The notes beneath the pieces are model-generated. The model worked only from the letters and a program-made list of their open reading frames with translations. It was not told the origin of the DNA and made no database searches. Made by a program: the position numbers and the translations under genes. Below are positions 48,609 to 57,970 of a stretch of DNA of 64,000 bases, in pieces. Source of the DNA: CF-162 sp040882565. GTDB taxonomy: Bacteria; Chloroflexota; Dehalococcoidia; SM23-28-2; RBG-16-64-32. The first letter of the stretch is position 1. Every line of letters begins with the position of its first letter. The stretch spans positions 1 through 64,000 of the forward strand of contig JBBEAZ010000030.1 in the NCBI GenBank assembly GCA_040882565.1, read 5' to 3'.

Positions 48609-49120
48609 TGAACTGGCTCGATGTAGCGATCGTCCTGGTCATTGTCGGCTTCACTGTGGCGGCATATTCATCCGGCCTCATTCGCGAAGTGGTGACGCTC
48701 GCTGCTGTCGTCATTGGTATCGTGGTGGCAGGCGCGTTGTATGACAACCTGGCGCGAGACGTGCTGGTGTTCATCAACAACGAAGGCGCAGCGGAGGCGG
48801 TGTCGTTCCTGGCGCTTTTTGGCTCGGTGTATCTCTTTGGGCAGATCGCGGCTTACATGCTGAAGACGGGCGCATCGCTGCTGATGCTCGGGCCGTGGGA
48901 TCACCTGGGCGGCGCAGCATTCGGCCTAATCAAGGCGATCTTCATCGTGCAGATCCTGCTGATCGTCTTCGCCGGCTACCCGAGCCTTGGCATGGATGAA
49001 ACGGTCGACAATTCGGCATTGGCGACGTACTTCGTGGACGACTTCTCGTTTCTCCTGAGCCTGCTGCCGCAGAATTTCGAAGATAGGATAGACGACTTCC
49101 TCGCGCCGACACCCGCATAG
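48608..49120 (+). CDS. CvpA family membrane protein
   Basis: The 170-residue protein opens with MNWLDVAIVLVIVGFTVAAY and has four helices spaced as in CvpA/colicin V production proteins, with SSGLIREVV after the first helix and GGAAFGLIKAIFIV before the last. CvpA is linked to envelope integrity and colicin V export in E. coli; its function here is unproven. Overlap with the PAP2 gene shows translational coupling. Confidence 0.85.
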   Translation: MNWLDVAIVLVIVGFTVAAYSSGLIREVVTLAAVVIGIVVAGALYDNLARDVLVFINNEGAAEAVSFLALFGSVYLFGQIAAYMLKTGASLLMLGPWDHLGGAAFGLIKAIFIVQILLIVFAGYPSLGMDETVDNSALATYFVDDFSFLLSLLPQNFEDRIDDFLAPTPA

Positions 49121-49190
49121 TCCTTTACGGTGCGATTATTGCCGCCCTGCAAATCTGTCTGATAGTATGATTTCCGGTGGTGATTTCTAG

Positions 49191-49727
49191 ATGGGGCCAC
49201 GTTTACCAGTATTGGTGCTCAATCAAAATTTCGAGCCGCTAAACGTTTGCAACGTCAGGCGGGCTCTAGTTCTGCTTGACCGCAACAAAGCGGAAATCAT
49301 CGAAAACGGCCGCGGATACCTTCACAGCGCCACTGCCCTCTACGAAATCCCTTCTATCATTCGCCTCGCGTACCTGATCCGGCGACCGCGTCCGCAGGGC
49401 CGGCTCACCCGGCGCGACATCTTCCTGCGCGACCACTTCACCTGCCAGTACTGCGGCTCGACGACGAAGGACCTGACGCTGGACCACGTGTTGCCGCGAC
49501 ACCGGGGCGGCGCGCACGAGTGGGAGAACGTGGTCGCGGCGTGTAAGCGCTGCAACCACCAGAAAGCGGGTCACACACCCGAAGAGGCGCGAATGCATTT
49601 GCGCAAAGAGCCGTACCAGCCGACGTATAGCTACTTCCGTACGTTCTACCACTACTTGGAGAGCAACCAAGGGTGGCGGAAGTTTATTCCGGCGATCGAC
49701 GGCGATCCGGACGGCGGCTTCGCGTAA
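49191..49727 (+). CDS. HNH endonuclease domain protein
   Basis: The 178-residue protein opens with PVLVLNQNFEPLNVCNVRRA, a feature of a conserved bacterial HNH family. The HNH core follows: CQYCGSTTKDLTLDHVLPRH, then GGAHEWENVVAACKRCNHQK. Two CxxC pairs bind structural zinc. This housekeeping-like family is widespread and is not part of a phage or restriction locus here. A TATGAT lies 19 nt before the ATG. Confidence 0.9.
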   Translation: MGPRLPVLVLNQNFEPLNVCNVRRALVLLDRNKAEIIENGRGYLHSATALYEIPSIIRLAYLIRRPRPQGRLTRRDIFLRDHFTCQYCGSTTKDLTLDHVLPRHRGGAHEWENVVAACKRCNHQKAGHTPEEARMHLRKEPYQPTYSYFRTFYHYLESNQGWRKFIPAIDGDPDGGFA

Positions 49728-49796
49728 CCGCGTCAGCGCGGCAGGCAGCTCCCCTACGCAGTCTCCCCGCAAAAGGACGCCTTCGACCGAAATCCG

Positions 49797-50612
49797 TCAC
49801 TTTTGGCACTGGCGGCAGAAGTTGGTCTCGCGGCCGCCGGATGTGATGGCGGTGATCTTGTGGCCACAGCGCGGGCAGTCTTCCCCGCCTTTAGCGTGCA
49901 CCCGCAGATGGTCGCGGTACATCTTCAAGGGCAAGCCCTTTTCTTCCATTGTCTCGGTGACTATCGGTGAAGCCCAGTTCATGACGTCACGGATCGAACG
50001 GAAGAGCTTGCGCAACTCGTCCTCGGGAATGTCCGTACGCTTGCGGAAGGGGTGGATGCCGGCCTCCCACAAAACTTCGTCCGAGTAAGCGTTGCCGATG
50101 CCAGCGATCGTGCGCTCGCTGGTGATGATGTTCTTGATCATGCCGCGGCCGGTCATCATCCGCGCGAGGAAGCCGTCCTCGTTGAGGTGGGGGCTCATGA
50201 TGTCGGCGCCCATCTCGGACCAGCGCGGGATGTGCTCGGCAAACTCCTCCGGTCGCACCAGGAACGCGCGGCCCATGCGGCGCTCGTCGGAATAGCGCAG
50301 GTCCATGCCGTTGTCGAGATGGAGGATCCAGCAGGTCATTGAGCGGCGCTTGTGTGCAGGCTCAACGTACTGGTAGCGGCCGGCGAGCATCGCATGAACG
50401 ACCAGGTAGTCGCCGCTATCGAACGGAAACATCAGGAGCTTGGCGTGACGGTAGACCGGCTTGAAGACCTGGCCCTTCATCCGCTCGAGGAACTCCTCCC
50501 GCCCGACACGGACGATCCAGGCGATCGGGGCCTCCGCCTCGACTACGGCCAGGCGTGGCAAGCGCTTGTTGAAGTAGGTAGCGTAGCCTTCGAGGTCGGG
50601 TATCTCTGGCAT
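49797..50612 (-). CDS. Fpg/Nei-family DNA glycosylase
   Basis: The 271-residue base-excision repair enzyme has the N-terminal catalytic Pro2-Glu3 (MPEIPDLEG), GIGNAYSDEVLWEAGIHP with the helix-two-turns-helix, and the C-terminal zinc finger CPRC and CRQC. The family removes oxidised bases and cuts the abasic site. The opening is PEIPDLEG rather than PELPEVE, so it may be a Nei-like branch. It is the last gene of the USP-trkA-pheA unit. Confidence 0.88.
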   Translation of the reverse strand: MPEIPDLEGYATYFNKRLPRLAVVEAEAPIAWIVRVGREEFLERMKGQVFKPVYRHAKLLMFPFDSGDYLVVHAMLAGRYQYVEPAHKRRSMTCWILHLDNGMDLRYSDERRMGRAFLVRPEEFAEHIPRWSEMGADIMSPHLNEDGFLARMMTGRGMIKNIITSERTIAGIGNAYSDEVLWEAGIHPFRKRTDIPEDELRKLFRSIRDVMNWASPIVTETMEEKGLPLKMYRDHLRVHAKGGEDCPRCGHKITAITSGGRETNFCRQCQK

Positions 50613-50620
50613 GGTGTTCC

Positions 50621-51469
50621 TTAGCCGGGAAGCCGGTAACGGGGATACGAGCCGAGGACGCGGAAGGTCGAACAGTGGCCCTGAATTTGTGCCAACGCTT
50701 CGGAGAGGGCAGGGTCGTTGCGGTGACCTGTCACATCGACGAGGAAGATGTACGTGCCGAGCTTCTCCCGGCTCGGGCGGGACTCAATCTTCGAGAGGTT
50801 GATCGACCGCGTGGCGAGTTCCTGAAGAGCGGCGACGAGCTGGCCCGGCCGGTCTTCGTTGGCGAAGGTGAAGGCGATGGAAGTCTTGTCGTCGCCGGTG
50901 GGCGCGTGGTCTTCGGTCGCGATCACGACGAAGCGCGTGTGATTCGGGCTACGGTCCTGAATCCCGGCGGCAACCACTTCGGCCCCATAGAACACTGCGG
51001 CGCGGCGGCTGGCGATCGCGGCAGCACCCGGCCTCGCCATTACCGCCTCGACAGCGGCGGCTGTGGAAAGTGCCGCCTCGATTTCAGCGTTGGGGAACTC
51101 GCGCTCGATGAAACCCCGGCACTGGGCAATCGCGATCGGGATCGACTTGATGACGGTGATCTCATCAGCTTTGGTGCCGGGCCGGGCCAGGAGGAGGTTT
51201 TCGATGGGAAGCACAGTCTCGGCGTAGATGCGTAGCGGCGCTGTGGTGTGGACTAGCAGGTCAAGGGTCTCGTTGACGGCGCCTTCGAGGCTGTTCTCGA
51301 TGGGCACGACGCCCTCGGCCGTCTCCCCGGCTGTAACGGAGTTGGCTACGGCGGTGATTGTGGGCATTGGCACGAGTTTGAAGCCGGCGCCCACCCGTTC
51401 CGCATAGGCGAGCGCGGCTTCCTCGGTGTTGGTACCGGGCGGGCCGAAATAGGCGAGGCGCTTGGTCAT
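50621..51469 (-). CDS. pheA: prephenate dehydratase
   Basis: PheA converts prephenate to phenylpyruvate for phenylalanine. The 282-residue protein has the dehydratase domain (about 1-185) with YFGPPGTNTEEAAL, VVPIENSLEGAVNETLD and the catalytic NHTRFVVI, then an ACT domain (about 198-275) with ESRPSREKLGTYIFLVD, where ESRP is the Phe-binding site. No chorismate mutase is fused. 16 nt after trkA. Confidence 0.95.
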   Translation of the reverse strand: MTKRLAYFGPPGTNTEEAALAYAERVGAGFKLVPMPTITAVANSVTAGETAEGVVPIENSLEGAVNETLDLLVHTTAPLRIYAETVLPIENLLLARPGTKADEITVIKSIPIAIAQCRGFIEREFPNAEIEAALSTAAAVEAVMARPGAAAIASRRAAVFYGAEVVAAGIQDRSPNHTRFVVIATEDHAPTGDDKTSIAFTFANEDRPGQLVAALQELATRSINLSKIESRPSREKLGTYIFLVDVTGHRNDPALSEALAQIQGHCSTFRVLGSYPRYRLPG

Positions 51470-51485
51470 GCCGGGATTGTACCGC

Positions 51486-52148
51486 TCAGGCGCTGGTCAG
51501 AACCTGACGCAGAGTGTCTTCGTTCTCGCGGCGGGCTACGGCGAGGATTTCGTCTTCGGCGGAAATCACGGTCTCGCTTGACGGTACCCGTGGCACGCCG
51601 TCGCGACTGATGATCAGGACGACGAGTGATTCGTGAGGCAGCAGCAGGTCCTTGATCGCCTTGCCAACCGTGCGCGCCTGCGGCGGGATCTTGACGCCGA
51701 CCAGCTCAAGGCCGCCTGCAAGCGCCAGCAGAGGGATCATCTGGTGGGTCGGCAGTTCCTGCTCAATCTGGGCGAGGATCGCGACGGTCGCGCTGATCGT
51801 GGTGTCGATACCCAGGCGTTTGAAGATCTCCTGGTTCTTGGGGTTGTTGATGCGGGCGATCGTGCGCGGGACGTTGAATTTCGTCTTCGCCAGCTGGCAC
51901 GTCACGAGGTTGTCTTCATCGTCCCCGGTCACAGCGATGACCATGTCGGCACGGCCGAAGCCGGCGAGATCGGCGGTTGCAGCTTCACAGCCGTCGCCGC
52001 GGAGGACGATGTCGCCGAGCTCTTCGGCGATGCGCTCGCACTTCGCGCTGTCTTGCTCGATTATCAGGACTTCGTGGAGGGGGTCTCCCAGGAGTTCCTT
52101 GGCCAGGTAGTAGCCGACTTTCCCACCGCCGATGATGATGACGTACAT
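51486..52148 (-). CDS. TrkA/KtrA-type potassium channel regulator, full length
   Basis: The 220-residue protein has an RCK-N NAD-binding domain (IIGGGKVGYYLAKEL; the acidic end of strand 2 in IEQD) and an RCK-C domain (from about 140, GGLELVGVKIPPQARTVGKA). Such proteins gate potassium-uptake channels in response to nucleotides. It directly abuts the shorter TrkA-N protein; the two may form a hetero-ring. No channel subunit lies in the window. Confidence 0.9.
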   Translation of the reverse strand: MYVIIIGGGKVGYYLAKELLGDPLHEVLIIEQDSAKCERIAEELGDIVLRGDGCEAATADLAGFGRADMVIAVTGDDEDNLVTCQLAKTKFNVPRTIARINNPKNQEIFKRLGIDTTISATVAILAQIEQELPTHQMIPLLALAGGLELVGVKIPPQARTVGKAIKDLLLPHESLVVLIISRDGVPRVPSSETVISAEDEILAVARRENEDTLRQVLTSA

Positions 52149-52574
52149 CTAGGCCTCTCCCCCGCCTGGTTCAGACTTACCGATGAGGAGGTCGTGGAGC
52201 AGGTTTGCGCCGACGATCGTTGGGCTAATGGTTTCCAGGCCCATTTCCTCGTACATTTTCTCGCGGATCGGGTCGTAGATGCGGCAGAGCGTTCGAGGGA
52301 CGCCGAAGATGTGCTTGGCGACCTGTGTTGAGAAGACGTTGCGGTTGTCGCCCTGCGTAACGGCGATGAACGCGTCCGCGTCGCCGATGCCGACGCGGGC
52401 GAGCACGTCCTGATCGATGCCGTTACCGATGTGCTTCTTGCCCTTGAAATCGACCGGTAGCCGACGGAAGGCGTCGGCGCGGGTGTCGAGAACCGTCACC
52501 TCGTGGCCCTCCTCCGACAGGCGGCCCGCCAGCGCCGAGCCAACACGGCCACAGCCCATGATCACGACCTTCAT
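52149..52574 (-). CDS. TrkA-N (RCK-N) domain protein without RCK-C
   Basis: The 141-residue protein contains only the NAD-binding domain: VVIMGCGRVGSALAGRLSEE, VLDTRADAF, and NVFSTQVAKHIFGVPRTLCR. It lacks the C-terminal RCK-C domain found in its neighbour. ATG 52574 overlaps the stop of the USP gene by one base (TGATG). Pairs of a short and a long TrkA occur in many Chloroflexota and Actinobacteria genomes; function as a regulatory pair is likely. Confidence 0.88.
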   Translation of the reverse strand: MKVVIMGCGRVGSALAGRLSEEGHEVTVLDTRADAFRRLPVDFKGKKHIGNGIDQDVLARVGIGDADAFIAVTQGDNRNVFSTQVAKHIFGVPRTLCRIYDPIREKMYEEMGLETISPTIVGANLLHDLLIGKSEPGGGEA

Positions 52575-53038
52575 CAGGCCACTCCCTGCTTCGCTTCGCG
52601 CACGACGATTACCTGGCAAGGCGCGTGATCGATCACGTATTTTGCCTTTCGCCCCAGCTCAAACTCCCCGAGCGCCATTTCGTAGTCGACTCCCATCACA
52701 ATTGCGCTCACGCCGCGCTCGACGGCTTCGTCGACGATGGCGTGAGCAGCGTCGCGTGCCTGAAGGATCTCTCCTTCGACCTTCGCATCAACAGCATCCG
52801 CGATCTCTTCCGCTTGCACGAGAACTGATTCCGCCTTCTGCGCATCGGCGTCCAACTCCGCGTCGAGGGCCATCGTGCGAGCTACTTCGATCACGTAGAC
52901 AGCGTAGACCTTGCCCTTGTTGCGCTTGGCGAGCCCGCAGGCGAGGGCCAGCGCATCGTAGCCGGGAGGGGCGCCGTCCACCGGCACCAGTATGTCTTGG
53001 ACGCGCTGAGAAGGAAACTGCAAAGGCGAACCGCTCAA
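52574..53038 (-). CDS. universal stress protein (UspA family)
   Basis: The 154-residue protein starts with DILVPVDGAPPGYDALALA. The C-terminal nucleotide segment is irregular: GVDYEMALGEFELGRKAKYV where ATP-binding Usps have GxxGxxx9GS, so it may belong to the non-ATP group. The start is a TTG; on the minus strand a TATAAT (53054-53059) lies 15 nt upstream. First gene of a five-gene unit, possibly linking stress state with potassium transport. Confidence 0.85.
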   Translation of the reverse strand: MSGSPLQFPSQRVQDILVPVDGAPPGYDALALACGLAKRNKGKVYAVYVIEVARTMALDAELDADAQKAESVLVQAEEIADAVDAKVEGEILQARDAAHAIVDEAVERGVSAIVMGVDYEMALGEFELGRKAKYVIDHAPCQVIVVREAKQGVA

Positions 53039-53088
53039 TGATTAACGCAACGAATTATAAGGACGCAGCAGAGGCTCAAGCAACGCCG

Positions 53089-54624
53089 TCAGTGTCTGAA
53101 GGCGCGTGTACCGGTAAACACCATGGCGACGCCGTACTCGTCGCAGACCTCGATCGCCTCGTCGTCTCGCGCTCCTCCGCCCGGCTGAATGATCGCGGAG
53201 ACGCCGGCACGGCAGGCGTCTTCGACAGCATCGCCGCGGGCAAACGGGAAGAACGCATCGGAAGCCATCACGCTGCCTTGGATGCGTTCGCCGGCGTTCT
53301 CGATTGCGCGCCGCGTGGGCCAGAGACGGTTCGGCTGGCCACCGCCGATGCCAATGGTTGCGTGGTCTTTGGCGATGACGACGGCGTTCGACTTCACGTG
53401 CTTGACGCAAGTCCAGGCGAAGCGGAGTTCGTCTGCCTCGGCGTTGGTTGGCGGTCGCTTCGTGACGGATCGCAACTCGAGATCGGAGCCGCGGGCGCGG
53501 TCTGGCTCGTGGGCGAGCATCCCACCGAGTAGCATGCGGTATTCGATATCGGGATAGGCGCGGTCCGCGGACGCCATCTGGAGGATGCGCAGGTCCTGGC
53601 GCTTGCGCAGGCGTTCGAGCGCGTGGCCCTCGTAATCAGGTGCCGCGATGATGTCGTAGCGTTTGCCCTTCATCGCTTCGGTCATGTCCCAGGTGACAGG
53701 CCGATTGACGGCGATGATGCCACCAAAGGGAGAGATTGGGTCGGAATCGTAGGCGCGCTGGTAGGCGACGGCCATGTCTTTGTGCGAAGCGATGCCACAG
53801 GGTGTGCCGTGCTTGACGATGACAACCGCCGGCTCGTCGAAGTCGATCGCGCAGCGCCAGGCGGCATCCGCGTCGAAGTAGTTCAGGTACGACATCTCGA
53901 GGCCGTGCAGTTGCTCGGCGCCTACGACGCCTTTGGGAGCGCCCGGCGATGGGTCGCGGTAGACGGCGCCGCGCTGGTGGGGGTTTTCGCCGTAGCGCGT
54001 GTCGGCGACTTTGTCGAGGCCGATCGTGAGTTCGCGAGGGAATAGCTGGTCGCTATCGCGAAGATACCGGGCGATCATCGTGTCATAGGCAGCGACGTGC
54101 TGGAAGGCCTTAGCCGCGAGGCGCTTGCGGTAATCCAGCGGGAGTTGCTCCGTCGCCAGGTGTTCGAGCGCGTCGCTATAGTCGTCCGGGTCGACCAGCA
54201 CTAGAACCGAGGGGTGGTTCTTGGCCGCGGCGCGGATCATCGTTGGCCCGCCGATGTCGATGTTCTCGAGCGCGTCCGCGATCGTTACGCCGGGCTTGGC
54301 GATGGTCTCGCGAAAGGGATAGAGGTTGGCGCAGACGATATCGATGGGCGCGATGCCGTGCTCTGCGAGCTGGGCCATGTGGGCCGGCAAGTCGCGTCGG
54401 GCCAGGATGCCGGCGTGGACTGCCGGGTGCAGCGTCTTCACGCGGCCGTCGAGCACTTCGGGGAAGCCGGTCAGTGCCGACACCGGCTGAACGGCGACGC
54501 CCACCTCAGAGAGGTGATTGCGCGTGCCGCCTGTGGAGTAGATTTCGTAGCCCATTTCGACGAGGCGCTGTGCGAATTCGGTAAGGCCGGTTTTGTCGTG
54601 TGGAGCGAGGATCGCGACGGGCAT
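53089..54624 (-). CDS. purH: bifunctional AICAR formyltransferase / IMP cyclohydrolase
   Basis: PurH performs the last two steps to IMP. The 511-residue protein has the N-terminal cyclohydrolase (MGYEIYSTGGT, then DGRVKTLHPAVHAGIL) and the C-terminal formyltransferase with IVKHGTPCGIA and SDAFFPFARGD. The Lys-His pair in KHGTPCG is kept, though the usual Asn after it is Thr. Last gene of the purine unit, 3 nt after a small unknown gene. Confidence 0.96.
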   Translation of the reverse strand: MPVAILAPHDKTGLTEFAQRLVEMGYEIYSTGGTRNHLSEVGVAVQPVSALTGFPEVLDGRVKTLHPAVHAGILARRDLPAHMAQLAEHGIAPIDIVCANLYPFRETIAKPGVTIADALENIDIGGPTMIRAAAKNHPSVLVLVDPDDYSDALEHLATEQLPLDYRKRLAAKAFQHVAAYDTMIARYLRDSDQLFPRELTIGLDKVADTRYGENPHQRGAVYRDPSPGAPKGVVGAEQLHGLEMSYLNYFDADAAWRCAIDFDEPAVVIVKHGTPCGIASHKDMAVAYQRAYDSDPISPFGGIIAVNRPVTWDMTEAMKGKRYDIIAAPDYEGHALERLRKRQDLRILQMASADRAYPDIEYRMLLGGMLAHEPDRARGSDLELRSVTKRPPTNAEADELRFAWTCVKHVKSNAVVIAKDHATIGIGGGQPNRLWPTRRAIENAGERIQGSVMASDAFFPFARGDAVEDACRAGVSAIIQPGGGARDDEAIEVCDEYGVAMVFTGTRAFRH

Positions 54625-54627
54625 TTG

Positions 54628-55086
54628 TTAGCCCTGGATATCGCCCTTAGCGGCCTCGTCGTACTCTTCGAACTCGGCCTCTTCCCAGACCTCGGAGAAC
54701 TCGGCGGCGATCTCTTCGTCGACCTCGCCCGTGCCGTCGCAGAGGGGACAGGTGACCGCGCCGGCGGTACCCTCCGTCATGCCCTGGTATTCCATGAGGC
54801 TGCCTTCTTCTACCCAGACGTACGTGCGGTCCGGGTCGTAGTCGAGGCCGGGGATGGGATGGCCCTTGCCGTCTTCCTCGACGATCAGAACCTCATCCAT
54901 CGCGCCGGCGTGGTCGCGGAAGAAGGCGTCGAGAGCCTGCGAGGCGCCGGGCGCTTCGACAGTCTCCTCCCATTCGGTCTCGCTGAAGACCTCTCCCCTG
55001 GAGCCGATTGCTGCACGCGGGTCGAGCCTCACGTTGTCGGAGTCTTTGGGTTTGCGTTCGAGATAGAAGACGCGGAACGTGGGCAT
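54628..55086 (-). CDS. hypothetical acidic protein with CxxC knuckle
   Basis: The 152-residue protein has an alpha-beta N-terminal part (FRVFYLERKPKDSDNVRLDP), a DHAGAMDEVLIVEED strand and CPLCDGTGEVDEEI, which looks like half of a DnaJ-type zinc knuckle. The tail is very acidic. It lies between the aspartic-protease-like gene and purH with 3-nt gaps on both sides, so it is surely co-expressed with the purine genes. Function unknown. Confidence 0.7.
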   Translation of the reverse strand: MPTFRVFYLERKPKDSDNVRLDPRAAIGSRGEVFSETEWEETVEAPGASQALDAFFRDHAGAMDEVLIVEEDGKGHPIPGLDYDPDRTYVWVEEGSLMEYQGMTEGTAGAVTCPLCDGTGEVDEEIAAEFSEVWEEAEFEEYDEAAKGDIQG

Positions 55087-55089
55087 GGG

Positions 55090-55449
55090 CTAGAGGAGCA
55101 GCAGCTCGGCATCGATCAAGGTTTGCGAACCGGGATCGACGGCGAATCCCATGCCTTCGAGTGTAGTGACGCCTATCAGGACGCCGGGATACGCGTCGCT
55201 AACGAGGACGAAGGACACGAGGTCCTTGCCCTGTATCTGAATCCACGCATACGAGTGGTCCAGTGATTGTGGACCGGTGGCCGTGCGCACCCTGGTCTGA
55301 CCAACAATGTCCAGCTGGAGCTGTTCCGCCAGGGCTCTGGGAACCGTAGTCCAGGTTGCTCCCGTGTCGACGAGCGCTTCCTTCACGTCAATCGCTTCGT
55401 CGCGCCGGGCAGGGTTGGCAAGCTTCAGATCGACTCTCACGTGCCCCAT
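55090..55449 (-). CDS. single-domain retropepsin-like aspartic protease (clan AA)
   Basis: About 119 residues with ALVDTGATWTTVP, the active-site DTGA loop of retropepsin-like proteases, then a strand-rich body and GVLIGVTTLEGMG, where the ILG/LLG-like hydrophobic-Gly motif is expected. Like retroviral proteases it would need to dimerise. ATG 55449 lies 13 nt inside purM. Bacterial members are of unknown role. Confidence 0.75.
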   Translation of the reverse strand: MGHVRVDLKLANPARRDEAIDVKEALVDTGATWTTVPRALAEQLQLDIVGQTRVRTATGPQSLDHSYAWIQIQGKDLVSFVLVSDAYPGVLIGVTTLEGMGFAVDPGSQTLIDAELLLL

Positions 55450-56498
55450 TCTACCCCTTGACCGCTCACGACCTCGCCGATCACCCATGACTCCGCCAAC
55501 TGGCGGGCGACGTCTGTTGCATCCTCAGGGGGAACGGCGACGATGATGCCAACGCCCATGTTGAATGCGCGGAACATCTCGGGCTCTTCGATGGCTCCTG
55601 TCTCCTGGATAAGGCGGAAGAGCGCCGGGACGTGCCAGGAGCTACGGTCCAACCTGGCTCCTAGGCCCTTTGGGAGGATGCGCGGGAGGTTGCCGGGGAT
55701 GCCGCCGCCGGTGATGTGCGCGATGCCTCGCAGCTTGGCCAGCACCGGCCGCAGGGCGGCGAGGTAGAGCCGGTGCGGCACGAGTAAAGCATCGCCGAGG
55801 GTGCCCTCGAGGCCGGGGTAGTTGCGATTGAGAGAGGCGCGTTCCGCAGCAAGATCGCCGCCCATGCCGACGTTGAAGAGGCGGCGTACCAGCGAGTAAC
55901 CGTTGGTGTGCAGGCCGTTCGAGGGCAGAGCGAGCAGTACGTCCCCTTCACGGATGGCTGAGCCGTCGATGATCACGTCGCGCTCGACGATACCGACGAC
56001 GAAGCCGACGAGGTCGAAGTCTCCGTCGGCGTAAGTGCCGGGCATGTCGGCCGTCTCGCCGCCAAGAAGCGCGGCGCCCGCATCGCGGCAGGCTTCGACG
56101 CAGCCGCGGACGAGATCCGCCTTGGCGTCGTCCGTGAGGCCGCAATTGCCGATGTAGTCGAGGAAGAATAGTGGCTCAGCGCCGGTCGTCAGGACGTCGT
56201 TCACGCAGTGATTGACGAGGTCGTGCCCGACGCTGTCGTAGCGGCCGAGAACGACCGCGATCTTGACCTTGGTGCCGACGCTGTCGGTGCTGGCGACCAG
56301 CACCGGGTCCTTGTAGTGGCCAAGCTTGAAGAGCCCGGCGAAGGGGCCGATGTCCGCAAGAACCTCGGGCCGCCGTGCCGACTTGGCGAGATCAGCGAAG
56401 CGGTTGATAAGGGCTTCGGCTGCGTCGATATCGACGCCGGCTTTAGCGTATGCACCTTGCCCGTCCGGGCCACGAAGGTCTGGCTTGCGGCTCGTCAC
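55437..56498 (-). CDS. purM: phosphoribosylformylglycinamidine cyclo-ligase
   Basis: PurM closes the imidazole ring to AIR. The 353-residue protein has YAKAGVDIDAAE, VASTDSVGTKVKIA, NDVLTTGAEPLFFLDY, LLGGETADMPG and the late HITGGGIPGNLPR. Starts at GTG, overlapping the FAD-oxidase stop (GTGA). The downstream gene begins within its last codons. Confidence 0.97.
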   Translation of the reverse strand: MTSRKPDLRGPDGQGAYAKAGVDIDAAEALINRFADLAKSARRPEVLADIGPFAGLFKLGHYKDPVLVASTDSVGTKVKIAVVLGRYDSVGHDLVNHCVNDVLTTGAEPLFFLDYIGNCGLTDDAKADLVRGCVEACRDAGAALLGGETADMPGTYADGDFDLVGFVVGIVERDVIIDGSAIREGDVLLALPSNGLHTNGYSLVRRLFNVGMGGDLAAERASLNRNYPGLEGTLGDALLVPHRLYLAALRPVLAKLRGIAHITGGGIPGNLPRILPKGLGARLDRSSWHVPALFRLIQETGAIEEPEMFRAFNMGVGIIVAVPPEDATDVARQLAESWVIGEVVSGQGVEWGT

Positions 56499-57910
56499 AC
56501 GGTCGGTTTGATGTTCTGGTTCAGGCGGAAGAAGTTCGTCGGGTCGTACTTGTTCTTGAGAGCGACCATGCGATCGTATTTCGGACCGAAGCTGTCGCGC
56601 ACGCGCTCTTCGTCTTCGTCCGCCAGGTAGTTCAGGTACGTGCCCTTCTGCGCGAATGGCTCACCGACGGCGGTGAGGTCTCGTACCCATTGGATCTGCT
56701 CCTCGTCCTGCGCCGGGTCCGTCCAGGTGCCGAGCGCGTGCAGCGCCCACTTGGCTTTGCGCCAGCCCATCGCCGAGGCTTCCTCGTCGACGCGGTGCAC
56801 CTGGCCGCCGAGCGGCTGGATCAGGACCGTGGTGAGTGGCGACACCGGCGGTACCTCGGCCGCGTCCACAATCGCGTCGATGAGCTCGTCCGGCAGTTCC
56901 GGGTACATGTCTGCTTTCCAGTACTGCCGCCGTCCGGGCGGGTTGCCTTCCGTGAGCAGGTCCTGCAACGCAACGTACGGCATCGGCTGGCACATGTTGA
57001 GGACGGGGTTCAGGTCCAGCAGCGGCTTGATCGCCTCCGGCCCCTTCTCCGGCTCTCCCGTGTAGCAGACGATGATGCCCAGGACGAACATGCCGCGTAC
57101 TGGCGGCGGGATCGGTTCCATGTCCGGTGCCGTGATGAGGGCCACTCCGCCACCCAGGTTGTCGTCGGCGGTCTCGATGAAGTCTCGGTAGGCGCGGATG
57201 ACCTGCTTGGCCATGAAACGCGGAAATCCGAGCATGCCGCCGTAGACGATCGGGCCGATCTTGTGCAGCTTGTACTTGAACTTGGTGACGATGCCGAAGT
57301 TGCCGCCACCGCCGCGGAGGCCCCAGAAGAGCTCCGTGTTCTCGCTCTCGCTGGCCTGCACGACGCTTCCGTCGGCTGTAACGATTTCGACGCCGAGGAG
57401 GTTGTCGACCGTGTAACCGAGCTTCCGCTCGAGCCAGCCGGAGCCGCTGCCGAGCGTGAGGCCGGCAATGCCAGTGGTGGGGTTACGGCCACCGGTGACG
57501 GCGAGGCCGTGCTCCTGTGTGGCCGCGTCAAACTCACCCCAGCGCACGCCACCACCGGCGACGACGGTCTGTGCAGCCGCGTCAATTTCGATCGAGTTCA
57601 GGAGCCCCAGATCGATCATCAGGCCACCTTCGCACACGGAGTGACCGGACGCCGCGTGGCCACCACCCTTTACGGAGACGAGCAGCCCGTGCTCGCGCGC
57701 AAAGACCACCGCGCGCTGCACGTCGGCGGTGTCTGCCGGGCGGGCAATCAGCCCGGGGCGGCGGTCGATCATGCCGTTGAAGATCGACCGGCACGCGTCA
57801 TACTGAGCGTCGCCGGACTCCAGGACCTCGCCGCGGAAGCTCTCGCGGAACGACTTGACGTCTGATTCGGGGACGGAATTACCAGAGGTATTGGTCAGTG
57901 TTTGTACCAA
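56495..57910 (-). CDS. FAD-linked oxidase, berberine-bridge-enzyme type
   Basis: The 471-residue protein has the PCMH-type FAD domain with KGGGHAASGHSVCEGG, where H85 is the expected covalent FAD-binding His. GLTLGSGSGWLERKLGYTVDNL matches the BBE family but lacks the second (Cys) linkage. The C-terminal YDPTNFFRLNQNI is the BBE motif. Such enzymes oxidise sugars, alcohols or alkaloid-like substrates. Placement between purF and purM with a 4-nt overlap is unexpected. Confidence 0.88.
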   Translation of the reverse strand: MVQTLTNTSGNSVPESDVKSFRESFRGEVLESGDAQYDACRSIFNGMIDRRPGLIARPADTADVQRAVVFAREHGLLVSVKGGGHAASGHSVCEGGLMIDLGLLNSIEIDAAAQTVVAGGGVRWGEFDAATQEHGLAVTGGRNPTTGIAGLTLGSGSGWLERKLGYTVDNLLGVEIVTADGSVVQASESENTELFWGLRGGGGNFGIVTKFKYKLHKIGPIVYGGMLGFPRFMAKQVIRAYRDFIETADDNLGGGVALITAPDMEPIPPPVRGMFVLGIIVCYTGEPEKGPEAIKPLLDLNPVLNMCQPMPYVALQDLLTEGNPPGRRQYWKADMYPELPDELIDAIVDAAEVPPVSPLTTVLIQPLGGQVHRVDEEASAMGWRKAKWALHALGTWTDPAQDEEQIQWVRDLTAVGEPFAQKGTYLNYLADEDEERVRDSFGPKYDRMVALKNKYDPTNFFRLNQNIKPTV

Positions 57911-57970
57911 GGGGACGGTCCTCCTTCTAAGCTGGGCGAACCATATTTTACGCGGTCGCTGAAGCAGCGA

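Noticed and set aside
56450..57865. A 471-codon plus-strand frame
   Set aside because: Mirror of the FAD oxidase gene; no motifs.
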